NCBI GenBank assembly: GCA_965220645.1
Contig: OZ244836.1
Location: forward strand, 1,426,001-1,490,000
Direction of reading: 5' to 3'
Length of the DNA stretch: 64,000 nucleotides
Origin: Aldehydirespirator sp965220645
Lineage (GTDB): Bacteria; Actinomycetota; Acidimicrobiia; Acidimicrobiales; Aldehydirespiratoraceae
Every line of letters begins with the position of its first letter. Position 1 is the stretch's first letter. Under the pieces are notes generated by a model. That model did not search any database, was not told the DNA's origin, and saw only the letters and a list, made by a program, of their open reading frames with translations. Positions 6,309 to 14,238 of the stretch are shown one piece after another. A program made the translations under genes and the position numbers.

Positions 6309-8381
6309 ATGCACCGGGTTGAGAGCTACATAGCGGGAGCGTGGCACCGCCCGCTGGCCGAGGGACGAGCGCTGCCCGATGCGGCCACCGGCCAGGCCGT
6401 CGCAGAACTTGCGCCCCCAGCCATCGACATCACGGCTTCGGTTGCCTACGGGCGGAACGTCGGCGGCCCCGCGCTGCGGGAGCTGACCTTCCATCAGCGG
6501 GCATCCATCCTGCGCAGTGTCGGCAAGGTGCTGCTGGCCGACGGGACCAAGGAACAGCTCTACGACCTGTCGTACTGCACCGGGGCCACCCGAGCCGACT
6601 CGTGGATCGACATCGAGGGCGGGGCCGGGGTGCTCATGTCCTACGCCAGCAAGGCTCGCCGCGAGCTTCCCAACGCGACTGTGGCCGTCGACGGCGCCAC
6701 CGAAGCGCTGTCGCGCGACGACTCGTTCTCGGCTGTGCACGTTCTCAGCGCCCGCAAGGGCGTGGAGCTACAGATCAACGCCTTCAACTTCCCCGTTTGG
6801 GGGATGCTCGAGAAGCTCGCCCCCGCCTTCATCGCAGGCGTGCCCTCCATCGTCAAGCCTGCTTCTCCCACCGCGTACCTGGCCGAGGCGACGGTGCGGC
6901 TCATGATCGAATCCGGCCTGATGCCCGAGGGCACCCTGCAGCTGGTGTGCGCCTCCCCCAACGAGCTGGGCAGCGTGCTCGACGGCCTCGGAGGCCAGGA
7001 CAGCATCGCCTTCACCGGCTCGGCCGCCACCGCGGCGGCGCTGCGCGCCCATCCCGCCGTAACCGAAAGGGCGGCCCGGCTCAACATCGAGGCCGACTCC
7101 CTCAACGCGGCCGTGCTGGCTCCCGCCGCCGCTCCCGGCACCGCCGAGTTCGACCTGTTCACCGCTGAGGTCGTCAAGGAGATGACGGTCAAGGCGGGCC
7201 AGAAGTGCACCGCCATCCGCCGGGCCCTCGTGCCTGCCGAGCACGTCGCCGCCGCGGCCGACGCGCTCGCCGACGCGCTCGTCCAGGTGGCTGTGGGCGA
7301 TCCCCGCGACACCGACACCGCCATGGGGCCCCTCGTGGGACTGGCCCAGCGTGACGAGGTCTCCGCCTCGGTCGCGGCCCTGCGCCAGGCAGCGGACACC
7401 GTTGTTGACTCCTGCGACCTGTCCAGAGTCGATGCCGCCGCTGGAGCGTTCATGGCTCCCACCCTGCTGCAGGCCCAGGACCCCCGCTCGGAGGCCGTCC
7501 ACACCACCGAGGCCTTCGGCCCGGTGTCCACCCTCGTGCCGTACCGCAGCATCGACGAGGCGGTCGAGCTGGTGGCCGCGGGCGGCGGCAGCCTCGTCGC
7601 CTCGCTCTACGGCGCCGACCGCGGCGAGATCGCCGCGCTGGCGACCGGGGTGGCGTCGCACCACGGGCGGGTGCTGATCGTGGACTCGTCGATCGCCGCG
7701 GCCAGCACCGGCCACGGGTCGCCCCTCCCGCCGCTGGTGCACGGCGGCCCCGGCCGCGCTGGCGGAGGACAGGAGATGGGTGGCATTCGGGGCGTGTTCT
7801 CCCATATGCAGCGCACCGCAGTGCAGGGCTCGCCCGACATGCTCACCGCCATCACCGGCGAGTTCATCGGCGGCTCGTCAACCCAGCAGTACAAGGGGCA
7901 CCCGTTCAAGCTCACCTTCGACGACCTGGAAGTGGGCGACTCGATCACCACCGGATCGCGACCGGTCACCCGAGCCGACATAGCGGCCTTCGCCGAGAGC
8001 ACCGGCGACAAGTTCTACGCCCACATGGACGACGAGGCTGCGTCCCGCAGCCCGATCTTCAACGGCTTGGTGGCCCACGGGTACCTGGTGCTGTCGTTCG
8101 CGGCCGGGCTGTTCGTGTGGCCCGACGAGGGGCCAGTGCTGGCCAACTACGGCATCGACCGGCTGCGCTTCGCCAAGCCCACCTATCCCGGCGACGAGAT
8201 CCACGTCGTGCTCACCTGCAAGCGCAAGATCCAACTCGACGGCCGCGGCTACGGCGAGGTGGCCTGGGACACCCGGGTCATGAACCAGCACGGCGAGGTC
8301 AACGCGGCCTACGACGTGCTGACGATGGTGGCCAACGCCCCCGGCGTCAACGGCGCTCCCGAGGGCCGCAGCCATGCCTAG
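6309..8381 (+). CDS. paaZ: Oxepin-CoA hydrolase / 3-oxo-5,6-dehydrosuberyl-CoA semialdehyde dehydrogenase
   Basis: Protein of 690 aa, the full length of PaaZ fusions. Residues 1-510 are an aldehyde dehydrogenase: NAFNFPVWGMLEKLAPAF, FTGSAATA (NAD site), NIEADSLNA (general-base Glu) and GQKCTAIRR with catalytic Cys at about 300. Residues 530-690 are a MaoC hot-dog hydratase domain: FDDLEVGDSI, TGDKFYAHMD and FNGLVAHGYLVLS, supplying the Asp/His dyad. It hydrolyses the oxepin-CoA ring and oxidises the resulting semialdehyde in the aerobic phenylacetyl-CoA pathway. It leads the operon, and its stop overlaps the paaA start by 8 bases. Confidence 0.95.
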   Translation: MHRVESYIAGAWHRPLAEGRALPDAATGQAVAELAPPAIDITASVAYGRNVGGPALRELTFHQRASILRSVGKVLLADGTKEQLYDLSYCTGATRADSWIDIEGGAGVLMSYASKARRELPNATVAVDGATEALSRDDSFSAVHVLSARKGVELQINAFNFPVWGMLEKLAPAFIAGVPSIVKPASPTAYLAEATVRLMIESGLMPEGTLQLVCASPNELGSVLDGLGGQDSIAFTGSAATAAALRAHPAVTERAARLNIEADSLNAAVLAPAAAPGTAEFDLFTAEVVKEMTVKAGQKCTAIRRALVPAEHVAAAADALADALVQVAVGDPRDTDTAMGPLVGLAQRDEVSASVAALRQAADTVVDSCDLSRVDAAAGAFMAPTLLQAQDPRSEAVHTTEAFGPVSTLVPYRSIDEAVELVAAGGGSLVASLYGADRGEIAALATGVASHHGRVLIVDSSIAAASTGHGSPLPPLVHGGPGRAGGGQEMGGIRGVFSHMQRTAVQGSPDMLTAITGEFIGGSSTQQYKGHPFKLTFDDLEVGDSITTGSRPVTRADIAAFAESTGDKFYAHMDDEAASRSPIFNGLVAHGYLVLSFAAGLFVWPDEGPVLANYGIDRLRFAKPTYPGDEIHVVLTCKRKIQLDGRGYGEVAWDTRVMNQHGEVNAAYDVLTMVANAPGVNGAPEGRSHA

Positions 8382-9291
8382 GTCCTGGGCGACCACGGAG
8401 GACTTCGAGGCCTTCCTGGACGGCGGCGGCCTGGTCGAGGTCGACGACGACATGCCCGACGCCTACCGCCGGGCGGTGTTCTTCTTCATCGAGTTGCATG
8501 CCAACAGCGAGCTGATGGGCGGCCTCACCGAGCGCGACTGGATTGCCAAGACGCCCGGGCTGCGCCACAAGATGGCCGTGCTGGCCAAGACTCAGGACGA
8601 GATCGGCCACAGCCACCTGCTCTACATGATCGCCGCCGACTTCGGCATCAAGACCCGAACCGAGATGCTCGAGGACCTCTTCGCGGGCCGCAGCCGCTTC
8701 CACAACGTGTTCCACTACCGGGCCGTCACCTGGGGCGATCAGGTGGCCATCGCGTTCCTGGTGGACGCGGCGGCGCTCATCAGCCAGCAGGCGGTCTTCA
8801 AGAACTGCTCCTACGGCCCCTACAAGCGCATCCTGCGGCGCATCATCACCGAAGAAGGGTTCCACATGCGCTTGGGCGAGGACCGCATGATGCGCATCGC
8901 CGAGGGCACCGACCGCCAGCGCCGTATGTTCCAGGAGTCGCTCGACCGGTGGTTCTGGCCGGCGCTGCAACTGTTCGGACCCGACTCCGAGCCCGACGAC
9001 GTGCTGCTTCGCTGGCACATCAAGTCTGAGCGCAACGAGGTGCTGCGCGACCGCTGGGTGCAGAAGTTCGTGCCCATGCTTCAGGGCTACGGGTTCACGA
9101 TCCCCGCGCCCGACCTGCGCTGGGACGGCGAGGCGAATCGCTGGGATGTCGGGCCGATCGACTGGGAGCCGCTGAAACGCACGCTGGCTCAGGGCGGCCC
9201 TGACTCGGCCCGCCGGATCCGCGAGGCCGCCGACAACTGGGACCGCACGTCCTGGGTGCGAGCCGCCTTGGACAACGGCGCTGGGGTCTGA
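8374..9291 (+). CDS. paaA: Phenylacetyl-CoA epoxidase, catalytic subunit PaaA
   Basis: Protein of 305 aa. A ferritin-like di-iron subunit that makes ring-1,2-epoxyphenylacetyl-CoA from phenylacetyl-CoA, O2 and electrons. Metal-ligand helices are visible: FIELHANSELMGG, KTQDEIGHSHLLY (E-x-x-H) and ITEEGFHMRLGED (second E-x-x-H). Length and motifs match the family. ATG 8374 lies inside the end of paaZ, so the two are translationally coupled. Its normal partners PaaB and PaaC follow; the PaaE reductase that would supply electrons is not in the window. Confidence 0.95.
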   Translation: MPRSWATTEDFEAFLDGGGLVEVDDDMPDAYRRAVFFFIELHANSELMGGLTERDWIAKTPGLRHKMAVLAKTQDEIGHSHLLYMIAADFGIKTRTEMLEDLFAGRSRFHNVFHYRAVTWGDQVAIAFLVDAAALISQQAVFKNCSYGPYKRILRRIITEEGFHMRLGEDRMMRIAEGTDRQRRMFQESLDRWFWPALQLFGPDSEPDDVLLRWHIKSERNEVLRDRWVQKFVPMLQGYGFTIPAPDLRWDGEANRWDVGPIDWEPLKRTLAQGGPDSARRIREAADNWDRTSWVRAALDNGAGV

Positions 9292-9292
9292 G

Positions 9293-9568
9293 ATGCGTGT
9301 CTACGAGGTGTTCATGAAGCGGGACGGCCGTGAGGAGTTCCGCCACGTCGGAGCCCTGGAGGCCGCTACTGACGAGCTCGCGCTGGTGCTGGCCCGTGAG
9401 GGCTACGCGCGCCGGGCCGAGGGCGACCGCCTGTGGGTGGTGCGCCGCGACCATGTAGTCGTCGCCGATTCCCGATTCGTGGCCCCCAACGCCGAAAAGC
9501 CCCACCGGCACCACGACGGCCTGGCCGTGGCGGCGCGTCGCAAGGCCGTCAGGCAGTCGCAAGGATGA
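9293..9568 (+). CDS. paaB: Phenylacetyl-CoA epoxidase subunit PaaB
   Basis: Protein of 91 aa beginning one base after the paaA stop. It starts MRVYEVFMKRDGREEFRHVGALEAATDELAL (residues quoted in two blocks of the family pattern: a beta strand, then F.HVG...A.D...A), typical of the small PaaB subunit that bridges PaaA-PaaC heterodimers. The C-terminal RLWVVRRDHVVVADS region is also characteristic. It has no catalytic residues of its own. An array of five 18-bp repeats follows immediately after its stop. Confidence 0.92.
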   Translation: MRVYEVFMKRDGREEFRHVGALEAATDELALVLAREGYARRAEGDRLWVVRRDHVVVADSRFVAPNAEKPHRHHDGLAVAARRKAVRQSQG

Positions 9569-9572
9569 GAGT

Positions 9573-9662
9573 GCCGGGCAAGCATCGACCGCCGGGCAAG
9601 CATCGACCGCCGGGCAAGCATCGACCGCCGGGCAAGCATCGACCGCCGGGCAAGCATCGACC
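9573..9662 (+). repeat. Five perfect 18-bp tandem repeats between paaB and paaC
   Basis: Unit GCCGGGCAAGCATCGACC repeated exactly five times with no mismatch, beginning 4 bases after the paaB stop. The length of 18 keeps all frames open through the array, but no start codon with a good ribosome site reads through it into paaC in an obvious way. Perfect identity suggests recent expansion. It lengthens the paaB-paaC gap to about 175 bases in an otherwise tightly packed operon. Confidence 0.95.
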
Positions 9663-9743
9663 GGGATTGGCAGCGGTCCGTGCGGCCTCACGGGCTCTGT
9701 GCGGGGAACTCACCATGGCCGGTGCAGCGACGGGAGCGTGGCG

Positions 9744-10502
9744 GTGAGCTCCGCCGGCACGCGCGACTACCTGCTCGCCTTCGCCGACGACGAGCATCTG
9801 ATGGGCCAGCAGCACACGGAGTGGGTCGGAATCGGCCCCTTCCTGGAGGAGGACTTGGCGTTCTCCAGCATCGGCCAGGACGAGCTGGGCCACGCCGCGC
9901 TCCTCTACGAACTGGTTCTCGAACTGGACGGCACCGAGTGCAGCGCGGAGGCGATCGACGCCCTGGCATATCACCGCGCCGGTTCCGAGTACCGGTCCTG
10001 CCACCTCGTGGAACGCACCACGGTCGACTGGGGCGAGGCCCTCGTGCGGCACTGGATCTATGACACCTGCGAGACGATGCGCTGGCAGCTCGTGGCCGAC
10101 TCCACACTGCCTCAGCTCAGGGCCATTGCCCGGCGAGCGCTGCGCGAGGAGGAGTTCCACCGGCGGCACGCGGACGCCCTGCTCGACGTGCTGCTGGCCG
10201 CGCCCGACGCTCGCGAGCGACTGGTGGCCGCGCTCGAGGCGCTCGGGCCTCTGGTATTCGGCCTCTGCGAGCCGGTGGCGGGCGAGGCCGACGCGATCCG
10301 CGAGGGCGTGTGCCGCGGCTCCTCCCGCGATCTGGTCGCCCCGCTCACCGAGGCCATCGCCGCACGGTTCGAGCATGAGCCGAGAACCCTGGGCGCAGCC
10401 AACGGCCACCAGAGCCTCCGCACAGTGAGATCGGCCGATTTCCAGCCGCGGTTGGCGCGCATGCGCGAGGTCTTGGACTTCGATCCGGAGGCGAAATGGT
10501 GA
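9744..10502 (+). CDS. paaC: Phenylacetyl-CoA epoxidase structural subunit PaaC
   Basis: Protein of 252 aa from GTG 9744, chosen because GGGAG lies 7 bases upstream and the length then matches PaaC (about 250 aa); an earlier in-frame start at 9699 lacks support. The ferritin-like fold is shown by GQDELGHAALLY and LREEEFHRRHAD. PaaC pairs with PaaA but does not bind metal productively. The C-terminus ends DPEAKW, and the bases encoding it are the first part of a 47-bp tandem repeat, so the end of the protein is tied to that expansion. Confidence 0.92.
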   Translation: MSSAGTRDYLLAFADDEHLMGQQHTEWVGIGPFLEEDLAFSSIGQDELGHAALLYELVLELDGTECSAEAIDALAYHRAGSEYRSCHLVERTTVDWGEALVRHWIYDTCETMRWQLVADSTLPQLRAIARRALREEEFHRRHADALLDVLLAAPDARERLVAALEALGPLVFGLCEPVAGEADAIREGVCRGSSRDLVAPLTEAIAARFEHEPRTLGAANGHQSLRTVRSADFQPRLARMREVLDFDPEAKW

Positions 10503-10596
10503 ACACGGGTGATCCCGGCCCGCCCCTCGATCCGGAGGCGAAATGGTGAACACGGGTGATCCCGGCCCGCTCCTCGATCCAGAGGTGAGATGGTGA
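10480..10596 (+). repeat. 47-bp tandem repeat carrying ribosome site and ATG, paaC-paaK junction
   Basis: Copies at 10480-10526 and 10527-10573 and a partial third copy from 10574 to about 10596 (the third has a few changes). Each copy contains GGAGGCGAAATGGTGA or a close variant. This creates ATGs at 10496, 10543 and 10590. The first two open 17-codon frames (MVNTGDPGPPLDPEAKW and MVNTGDPGPLLDPEVRW) that stop at 10549 and 10596, each overlapping the next ATG as ATGGTGA. The third ATG is the paaK start. Confidence 0.95.
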
Positions 10597-11882
10597 GGTC
10601 CGCCGGCGCTGGCCACTACGAGCCGATCGAGTCCGCGTCGATCGACGAGCTGCGCGAACTCCAGTTGGGGCGCCTCGAGGACACGCTCCGCCACGCCTAC
10701 ACGAACGTGGCCCACTACCGGCAGGCCTTCGACACCGCCGGCGTCGCCCCCTCGGATCTTCGAGACCTGGACGGCCTGGCTCAATTCCCGTTCCTGACCA
10801 AGACCGACTTGCGCAACAACTATCCCTTCGGGCTGTTCGCGGTGCCGCAGGCCGAGGTTGTGCGTTTGCACGCATCCTCGGGCACCACCGGCAAGCCGAC
10901 CGTCGTCGGCTACACCGCCCACGACATCGACGTGTGGTCGCGGCTGATGGCGCGCTCGATCTACGCCGCCGGCGGGCGTGCCGGCGATGTCGCCCACGTC
11001 GCGTACGGCTACGGACTGTTCACCGGCGGGCTCGGCGCCCACTACGGCGCGGAGATGCTCGGATGCACGGTGGTACCCGTCTCCGGCGGGCAGACGGAGC
11101 GTCAGGTGACGCTGATCCGGGACTTCGAGCCCCGCATCATCCTGGTGACACCGTCGTACTGCCTGAACCTCATCGACGAGATGGAGAGCCGGGGGATGGA
11201 TCCGGTGGAGTGCTCGCTGGAGGTGGGGATCTTCGGAGCGGAGCCATGGACCGACGAGCTGCGCTCCGAGATCGAGGCCCGCCTCGGCATCGACGCCGTG
11301 GACATATACGGGCTGTCGGAGGTGATGGGCCCCGGCGTGGCCCAGGAATGCGTGGAGACCAAGGACGGTCCCACGCTGTGGGAGGACCACTTCTACCCCG
11401 AGATCATCGATCCCCATACGGGCGAGACGCTGCCCGAAGGCCAGTTCGGCGAGCTTGTGCTCACCGCACTGACCAAGCAGGGACAGCCGGTGGTGCGGTA
11501 CCGCACCCGCGATCTCACTCGGCTGCTGCCGGGCACGGCCCGCCCCATGCGGCGGATCGAGCGGATCTCGGGCCGCTCCGACGACATGCTGATCGTCCGG
11601 GGCGTCAACGTGTTCCCCTCGCAGGTGGAGGCCGAGGTGCTCAGGGTCGACGGTCTAACCCCGCACTTCCAGATCGAGGTGGACCGCTCGGCCAACCTGG
11701 CGAAGCTCACGGTTCGGGTGGAGCGCAACCCGTCCGGGCGCCGCCCCGGACTCGACCTGGCCGACGAACTGGCCGGCCACATCAAGGGCAACATCGGGGT
11801 CACCGCCGAGGTCGTGATCGCCGAGCCCGGCGCAGTGCCGCGGTCCGCGGGCAAGGCGCAGCGAGTAGTGGCCCCCGGATGA
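10590..11882 (+). CDS. paaK: Phenylacetate-CoA ligase
   Basis: Protein of 430 aa, usual for PaaK. It activates phenylacetate to phenylacetyl-CoA with ATP and CoA, the entry step of the pathway. The AMP-binding P-loop is LHASSGTTGKPTVVGYT (about residues 94-110); DIYGLSEVMGPGVAQEC is the A5-like substrate/adenylate motif and RSDDMLIVRGVNVFPSQVE the hinge and C-terminal domain. The start is ATG 10590 in the last 47-bp repeat copy with GAGGTGAG upstream. The stop overlaps the paaX start by 4 bases (ATGA). Confidence 0.95.
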   Translation: MVRSAGAGHYEPIESASIDELRELQLGRLEDTLRHAYTNVAHYRQAFDTAGVAPSDLRDLDGLAQFPFLTKTDLRNNYPFGLFAVPQAEVVRLHASSGTTGKPTVVGYTAHDIDVWSRLMARSIYAAGGRAGDVAHVAYGYGLFTGGLGAHYGAEMLGCTVVPVSGGQTERQVTLIRDFEPRIILVTPSYCLNLIDEMESRGMDPVECSLEVGIFGAEPWTDELRSEIEARLGIDAVDIYGLSEVMGPGVAQECVETKDGPTLWEDHFYPEIIDPHTGETLPEGQFGELVLTALTKQGQPVVRYRTRDLTRLLPGTARPMRRIERISGRSDDMLIVRGVNVFPSQVEAEVLRVDGLTPHFQIEVDRSANLAKLTVRVERNPSGRRPGLDLADELAGHIKGNIGVTAEVVIAEPGAVPRSAGKAQRVVAPG

Positions 11883-12769
11883 GAGACATCGCCGCCGCCG
11901 TGGGGCGGTGGAGCGATGCACCCGACATCTCGGCGAGGTCGGTGCTGGTGACCGTGCTGGGAGACTCGGTCCTGCCCGTCACCAAGACGGTCTGGCTCTC
12001 AAGCCTGTTCGAGCTGGCCCGCCCGTTCGGGTTCAGCGAGCGCCTCGTGCGCACGTCGCTGTTCCGGCTGGCAGCCGAGGACTGGGTGTCGAACGAGCGG
12101 GTCGGCCGCCGGAGCCGCTACTCGCTGACCCGCCTGGCCGTCAGCGAGTTCCAGGATGCCGACCGCCGCATCTACTCCCATACGCCCTTCGAATGGGACG
12201 GCTGGTGGACGATCGCCATAGTGGACAGCCCGCTCACGCCGGCCGCCGAGAGGGAGTGGATCATCCGGCACCTGCGGTGGCACGGCTTCGTGACCCTCGG
12301 CCGGGGTCTGCTCGCGTCGCCGTCGGTGATGCCGCAGAGCCTGCACCAGCTGCTGGAGCTGATCGAGTTCTCCGGTGTCGTTCCCGCCGGACGGGCCGAA
12401 CTGGGCGATGTCGACGGCCTGGTGGCCAATGGCTTCTTCGCCGAGGCCTTCCGCACGTCCGAGACCGAGTCGGCGTACAGGAGCTTCATCGAGAGATACA
12501 GGCCCTGGCACGACGGGGGGCTCGACGGGTGGATCGATCCTCTCGACGCCTTCGCGTTGCGCACCATGCTGATCCACGACCTGCGCAAGATCCGCCTGCG
12601 CTCTCCAGACATGCCCCGCCAGCTGCTGCCGCCGGACTGGGTCGGCAATGAGGCCTACGGGCTGGCCGCCGACCTCTACCGCCGACTCGAAGCAGCCGCC
12701 GCGCTGGCCTTGAGCCGGATCCTCCAAGTCGACTACCCGTCCCGGATGCCTCACCGCTTCGAAGGCTGA
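11879..12769 (+). CDS. paaX: PaaX-family transcriptional repressor
   Basis: Protein of 296 aa from ATG 11879, overlapping the paaK stop. The N-terminal winged helix reads RSVLVTVLGDSVLP, then GFSERLVRTSLFRLAAEDWV and RRSRYSLT. The middle has WDGWWTIAIVDSPLTPAAER, typical of PaaX, and the C-terminal domain has LDAFALRTMLIHDLRKIRLRSPDMPRQLLPPDW (given here as the family's conserved block, residues about 245-275). PaaX represses paa genes and is released by phenylacetyl-CoA. Being the last gene of its own operon suggests autoregulation through the sites before paaZ. Confidence 0.93.
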   Translation: MRDIAAAVGRWSDAPDISARSVLVTVLGDSVLPVTKTVWLSSLFELARPFGFSERLVRTSLFRLAAEDWVSNERVGRRSRYSLTRLAVSEFQDADRRIYSHTPFEWDGWWTIAIVDSPLTPAAEREWIIRHLRWHGFVTLGRGLLASPSVMPQSLHQLLELIEFSGVVPAGRAELGDVDGLVANGFFAEAFRTSETESAYRSFIERYRPWHDGGLDGWIDPLDAFALRTMLIHDLRKIRLRSPDMPRQLLPPDWVGNEAYGLAADLYRRLEAAAALALSRILQVDYPSRMPHRFEG

Positions 12770-12971
12770 GCTGCTTCAAAGCGGTGTACGGGGCCCTCGT
12801 GGCGTTGGTTCGGAGACAAATCGCGTGCGACCCAGCCAGGCGACCAATTTAAGGATCAGCCACAACTTTGAATAACCGTCGCCGCTATGCAAGGGAGTTG
12901 GGCAATCACGTGCGGGAGCGCCGACTGGCACGGGTAGTTAATAACAAATTGGCCCCAAACTTAAATAGCAG
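12770..12971. other. AT-richer intergenic region between paaX and the Fic gene
   Basis: Contains AT-rich tracts unusual for this window (CAATTTAAGGATC near 12845, GTTAATAACAAATTGG near 12937, ACTTAAATAGCAG near 12959). I see no gene and no clear terminator. It probably carries the promoter of the Fic gene. Confidence 0.4.
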
Positions 12972-12986
12972 ACTACAGTATGTAGT
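12972..12986. promoter_or_regulatory. Palindrome in the Fic gene promoter
   Basis: ACTACA-GTA-TGTAGT is a perfect 6-bp inverted repeat with a 3-base centre, 50 bases before the chosen start. TACAGT within it fits a -10 hexamer, so a bound protein would block transcription. Possible autoregulation by the winged-helix domain of the Fic protein is inference. Confidence 0.4.
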
Positions 12987-13036
12987 TGAGTTACGCACGC
13001 TCAGTTGGGATCGAGGAGCTAGGAGAGTTCAGCGGC

Positions 13037-14206
13037 ATGGAGCGAGGCCTGACCGGTCGGTACATCGTCACATCTTGGGAGAGCGAGGAGGTTCGGGCGT
13101 TCGTTCCGGCGCCGTTGCCGCCCGACCCTCCGCTGCAGATTGACGGCGCACTGCTTACGGCTCTGGAGGAGGCCAACCTTGCCCTCGGCCGGCTCGATGG
13201 CGCAGCGAGGCTGCTGCCCGATCCGGCGTTGTTCATCTTTTCCTACGTCCGCAAGGAGGCCGTGCTCTCGTCGCAGATCGAGGGCACGCAGTCGTCGCTG
13301 TCGGACCTGATGCGCTTCGAGTTGAGCGACACCCCGGGCTTGCTACGCGATGACGCAGCGGAGGTGTCTCGCTATGTCGTGGCGCTCAACCACGTCACCA
13401 CAGAGATGGCCAACCCCGCTGGGTTGCCGCTGTGCAATCGACTGCTCAGGGAGGCTCACAGAATCCTCGTTTCGGGAGGCAGGGGCGGCGACAAGCAGCC
13501 CGGTGAGTTCCGTCGCTCTCAGAACTGGATCGGCGGTACCAGGCCGGGCAACGCGGCGTTCGTGCCTCCTCCGCAGATTGAGGCTAGCGAAGCCATGTCT
13601 GATCTGGAGCGTTTCGTGCACTCCCGCGACGACGGGATTCCCACGCTGGTGCGTGCCGGCCTCGCGCACGTCCAGTTTGAGACGATCCACCCCTTCCTCG
13701 ATGGCAACGGCCGTATCGGACGGATGCTGGTCGTCCTGATGATGATGGATCGCGGCGTGCTCACGATGCCCGTGCTGTATCTGAGCCTGTTCCTCAAGCG
13801 GCACCGCGACGACTACTACCGACTACTCGACCAGGTCCGCCAGAAGGGCGACTGGGAGGCGTGGCTTGAGTTCTTCCTCGATGGAGTTCGCTACACAGCG
13901 ACCGCGGCTCTGGACACGGCTCAGCGCATTGAGCGACTGGTGGCCCGCGACCGTGAGTCTGTAGCCACGATAGGACGCGCCGCTGGCTCGGCCCTGCGGG
14001 TCCACGAGGCGCTCGCTCAGCGAGTTGCGGTAGACGTGGCCGCAGCCGTCGAGATGACTGGCCTGTCCGCGCCGACTGTGGGTGCGGCACTGAACAGGCT
14101 GTGCGAGTTCGGGGTTGCCTCGGAGATCACGGGACAGCGGCGCAACCGCGTCTTTGCCTACGACGAGTACCTTGCACTGCTCAACGAGGACACCGATCCG
14201 TTGTGA
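13037..14206 (+). CDS. Fic-family AMPylase with N-terminal inhibitory motif
   Basis: Protein of 389 aa. ATG 13037 is chosen over 12986 because AGGAGAG precedes it. The class II inhibitory motif SxxxEG is present as SSQIEG (residues 78-83), preceded by the Fic_N domain. The active site is HPFLDGNGRIGRMLV (from His218), matching HxFx(D/E)GNGRxxR, with the flap QIEASEAMSDLE upstream. The C-terminal ~90 residues form a winged helix (VAAAVEMTGLSAPTVGAALNRLCEFGV). Fic enzymes transfer AMP (or other nucleotides) to protein hydroxyls; such stand-alone class II proteins are usually self-inhibited. The target is unknown. Confidence 0.92.
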   Translation: MERGLTGRYIVTSWESEEVRAFVPAPLPPDPPLQIDGALLTALEEANLALGRLDGAARLLPDPALFIFSYVRKEAVLSSQIEGTQSSLSDLMRFELSDTPGLLRDDAAEVSRYVVALNHVTTEMANPAGLPLCNRLLREAHRILVSGGRGGDKQPGEFRRSQNWIGGTRPGNAAFVPPPQIEASEAMSDLERFVHSRDDGIPTLVRAGLAHVQFETIHPFLDGNGRIGRMLVVLMMMDRGVLTMPVLYLSLFLKRHRDDYYRLLDQVRQKGDWEAWLEFFLDGVRYTATAALDTAQRIERLVARDRESVATIGRAAGSALRVHEALAQRVAVDVAAAVEMTGLSAPTVGAALNRLCEFGVASEITGQRRNRVFAYDEYLALLNEDTDPL

Positions 14207-14238
14207 CGCAGCGGTTCTGAGTTCAGAAGCTCGGCGGG

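Noticed and set aside
9573..9662. CRISPR or iteron-type origin
   Set aside because: Units are 18 bp, contiguous, GC-rich, inside an operon; no replication gene or AT-rich unwinding region nearby.
9549..11417. 622-codon open frame on the minus strand across paaB-paaK
   Set aside because: It is antisense to four well-supported paa genes and passes through the 18-bp repeats in frame only because 18 is a multiple of three; composition is typical of a GC-rich shadow.
10934..11878. Upstream part of the long frame that ends in PaaX
   Set aside because: It overlaps paaK in another frame and encodes an Arg-rich sequence with no motif; PaaX begins at ATG 11879.
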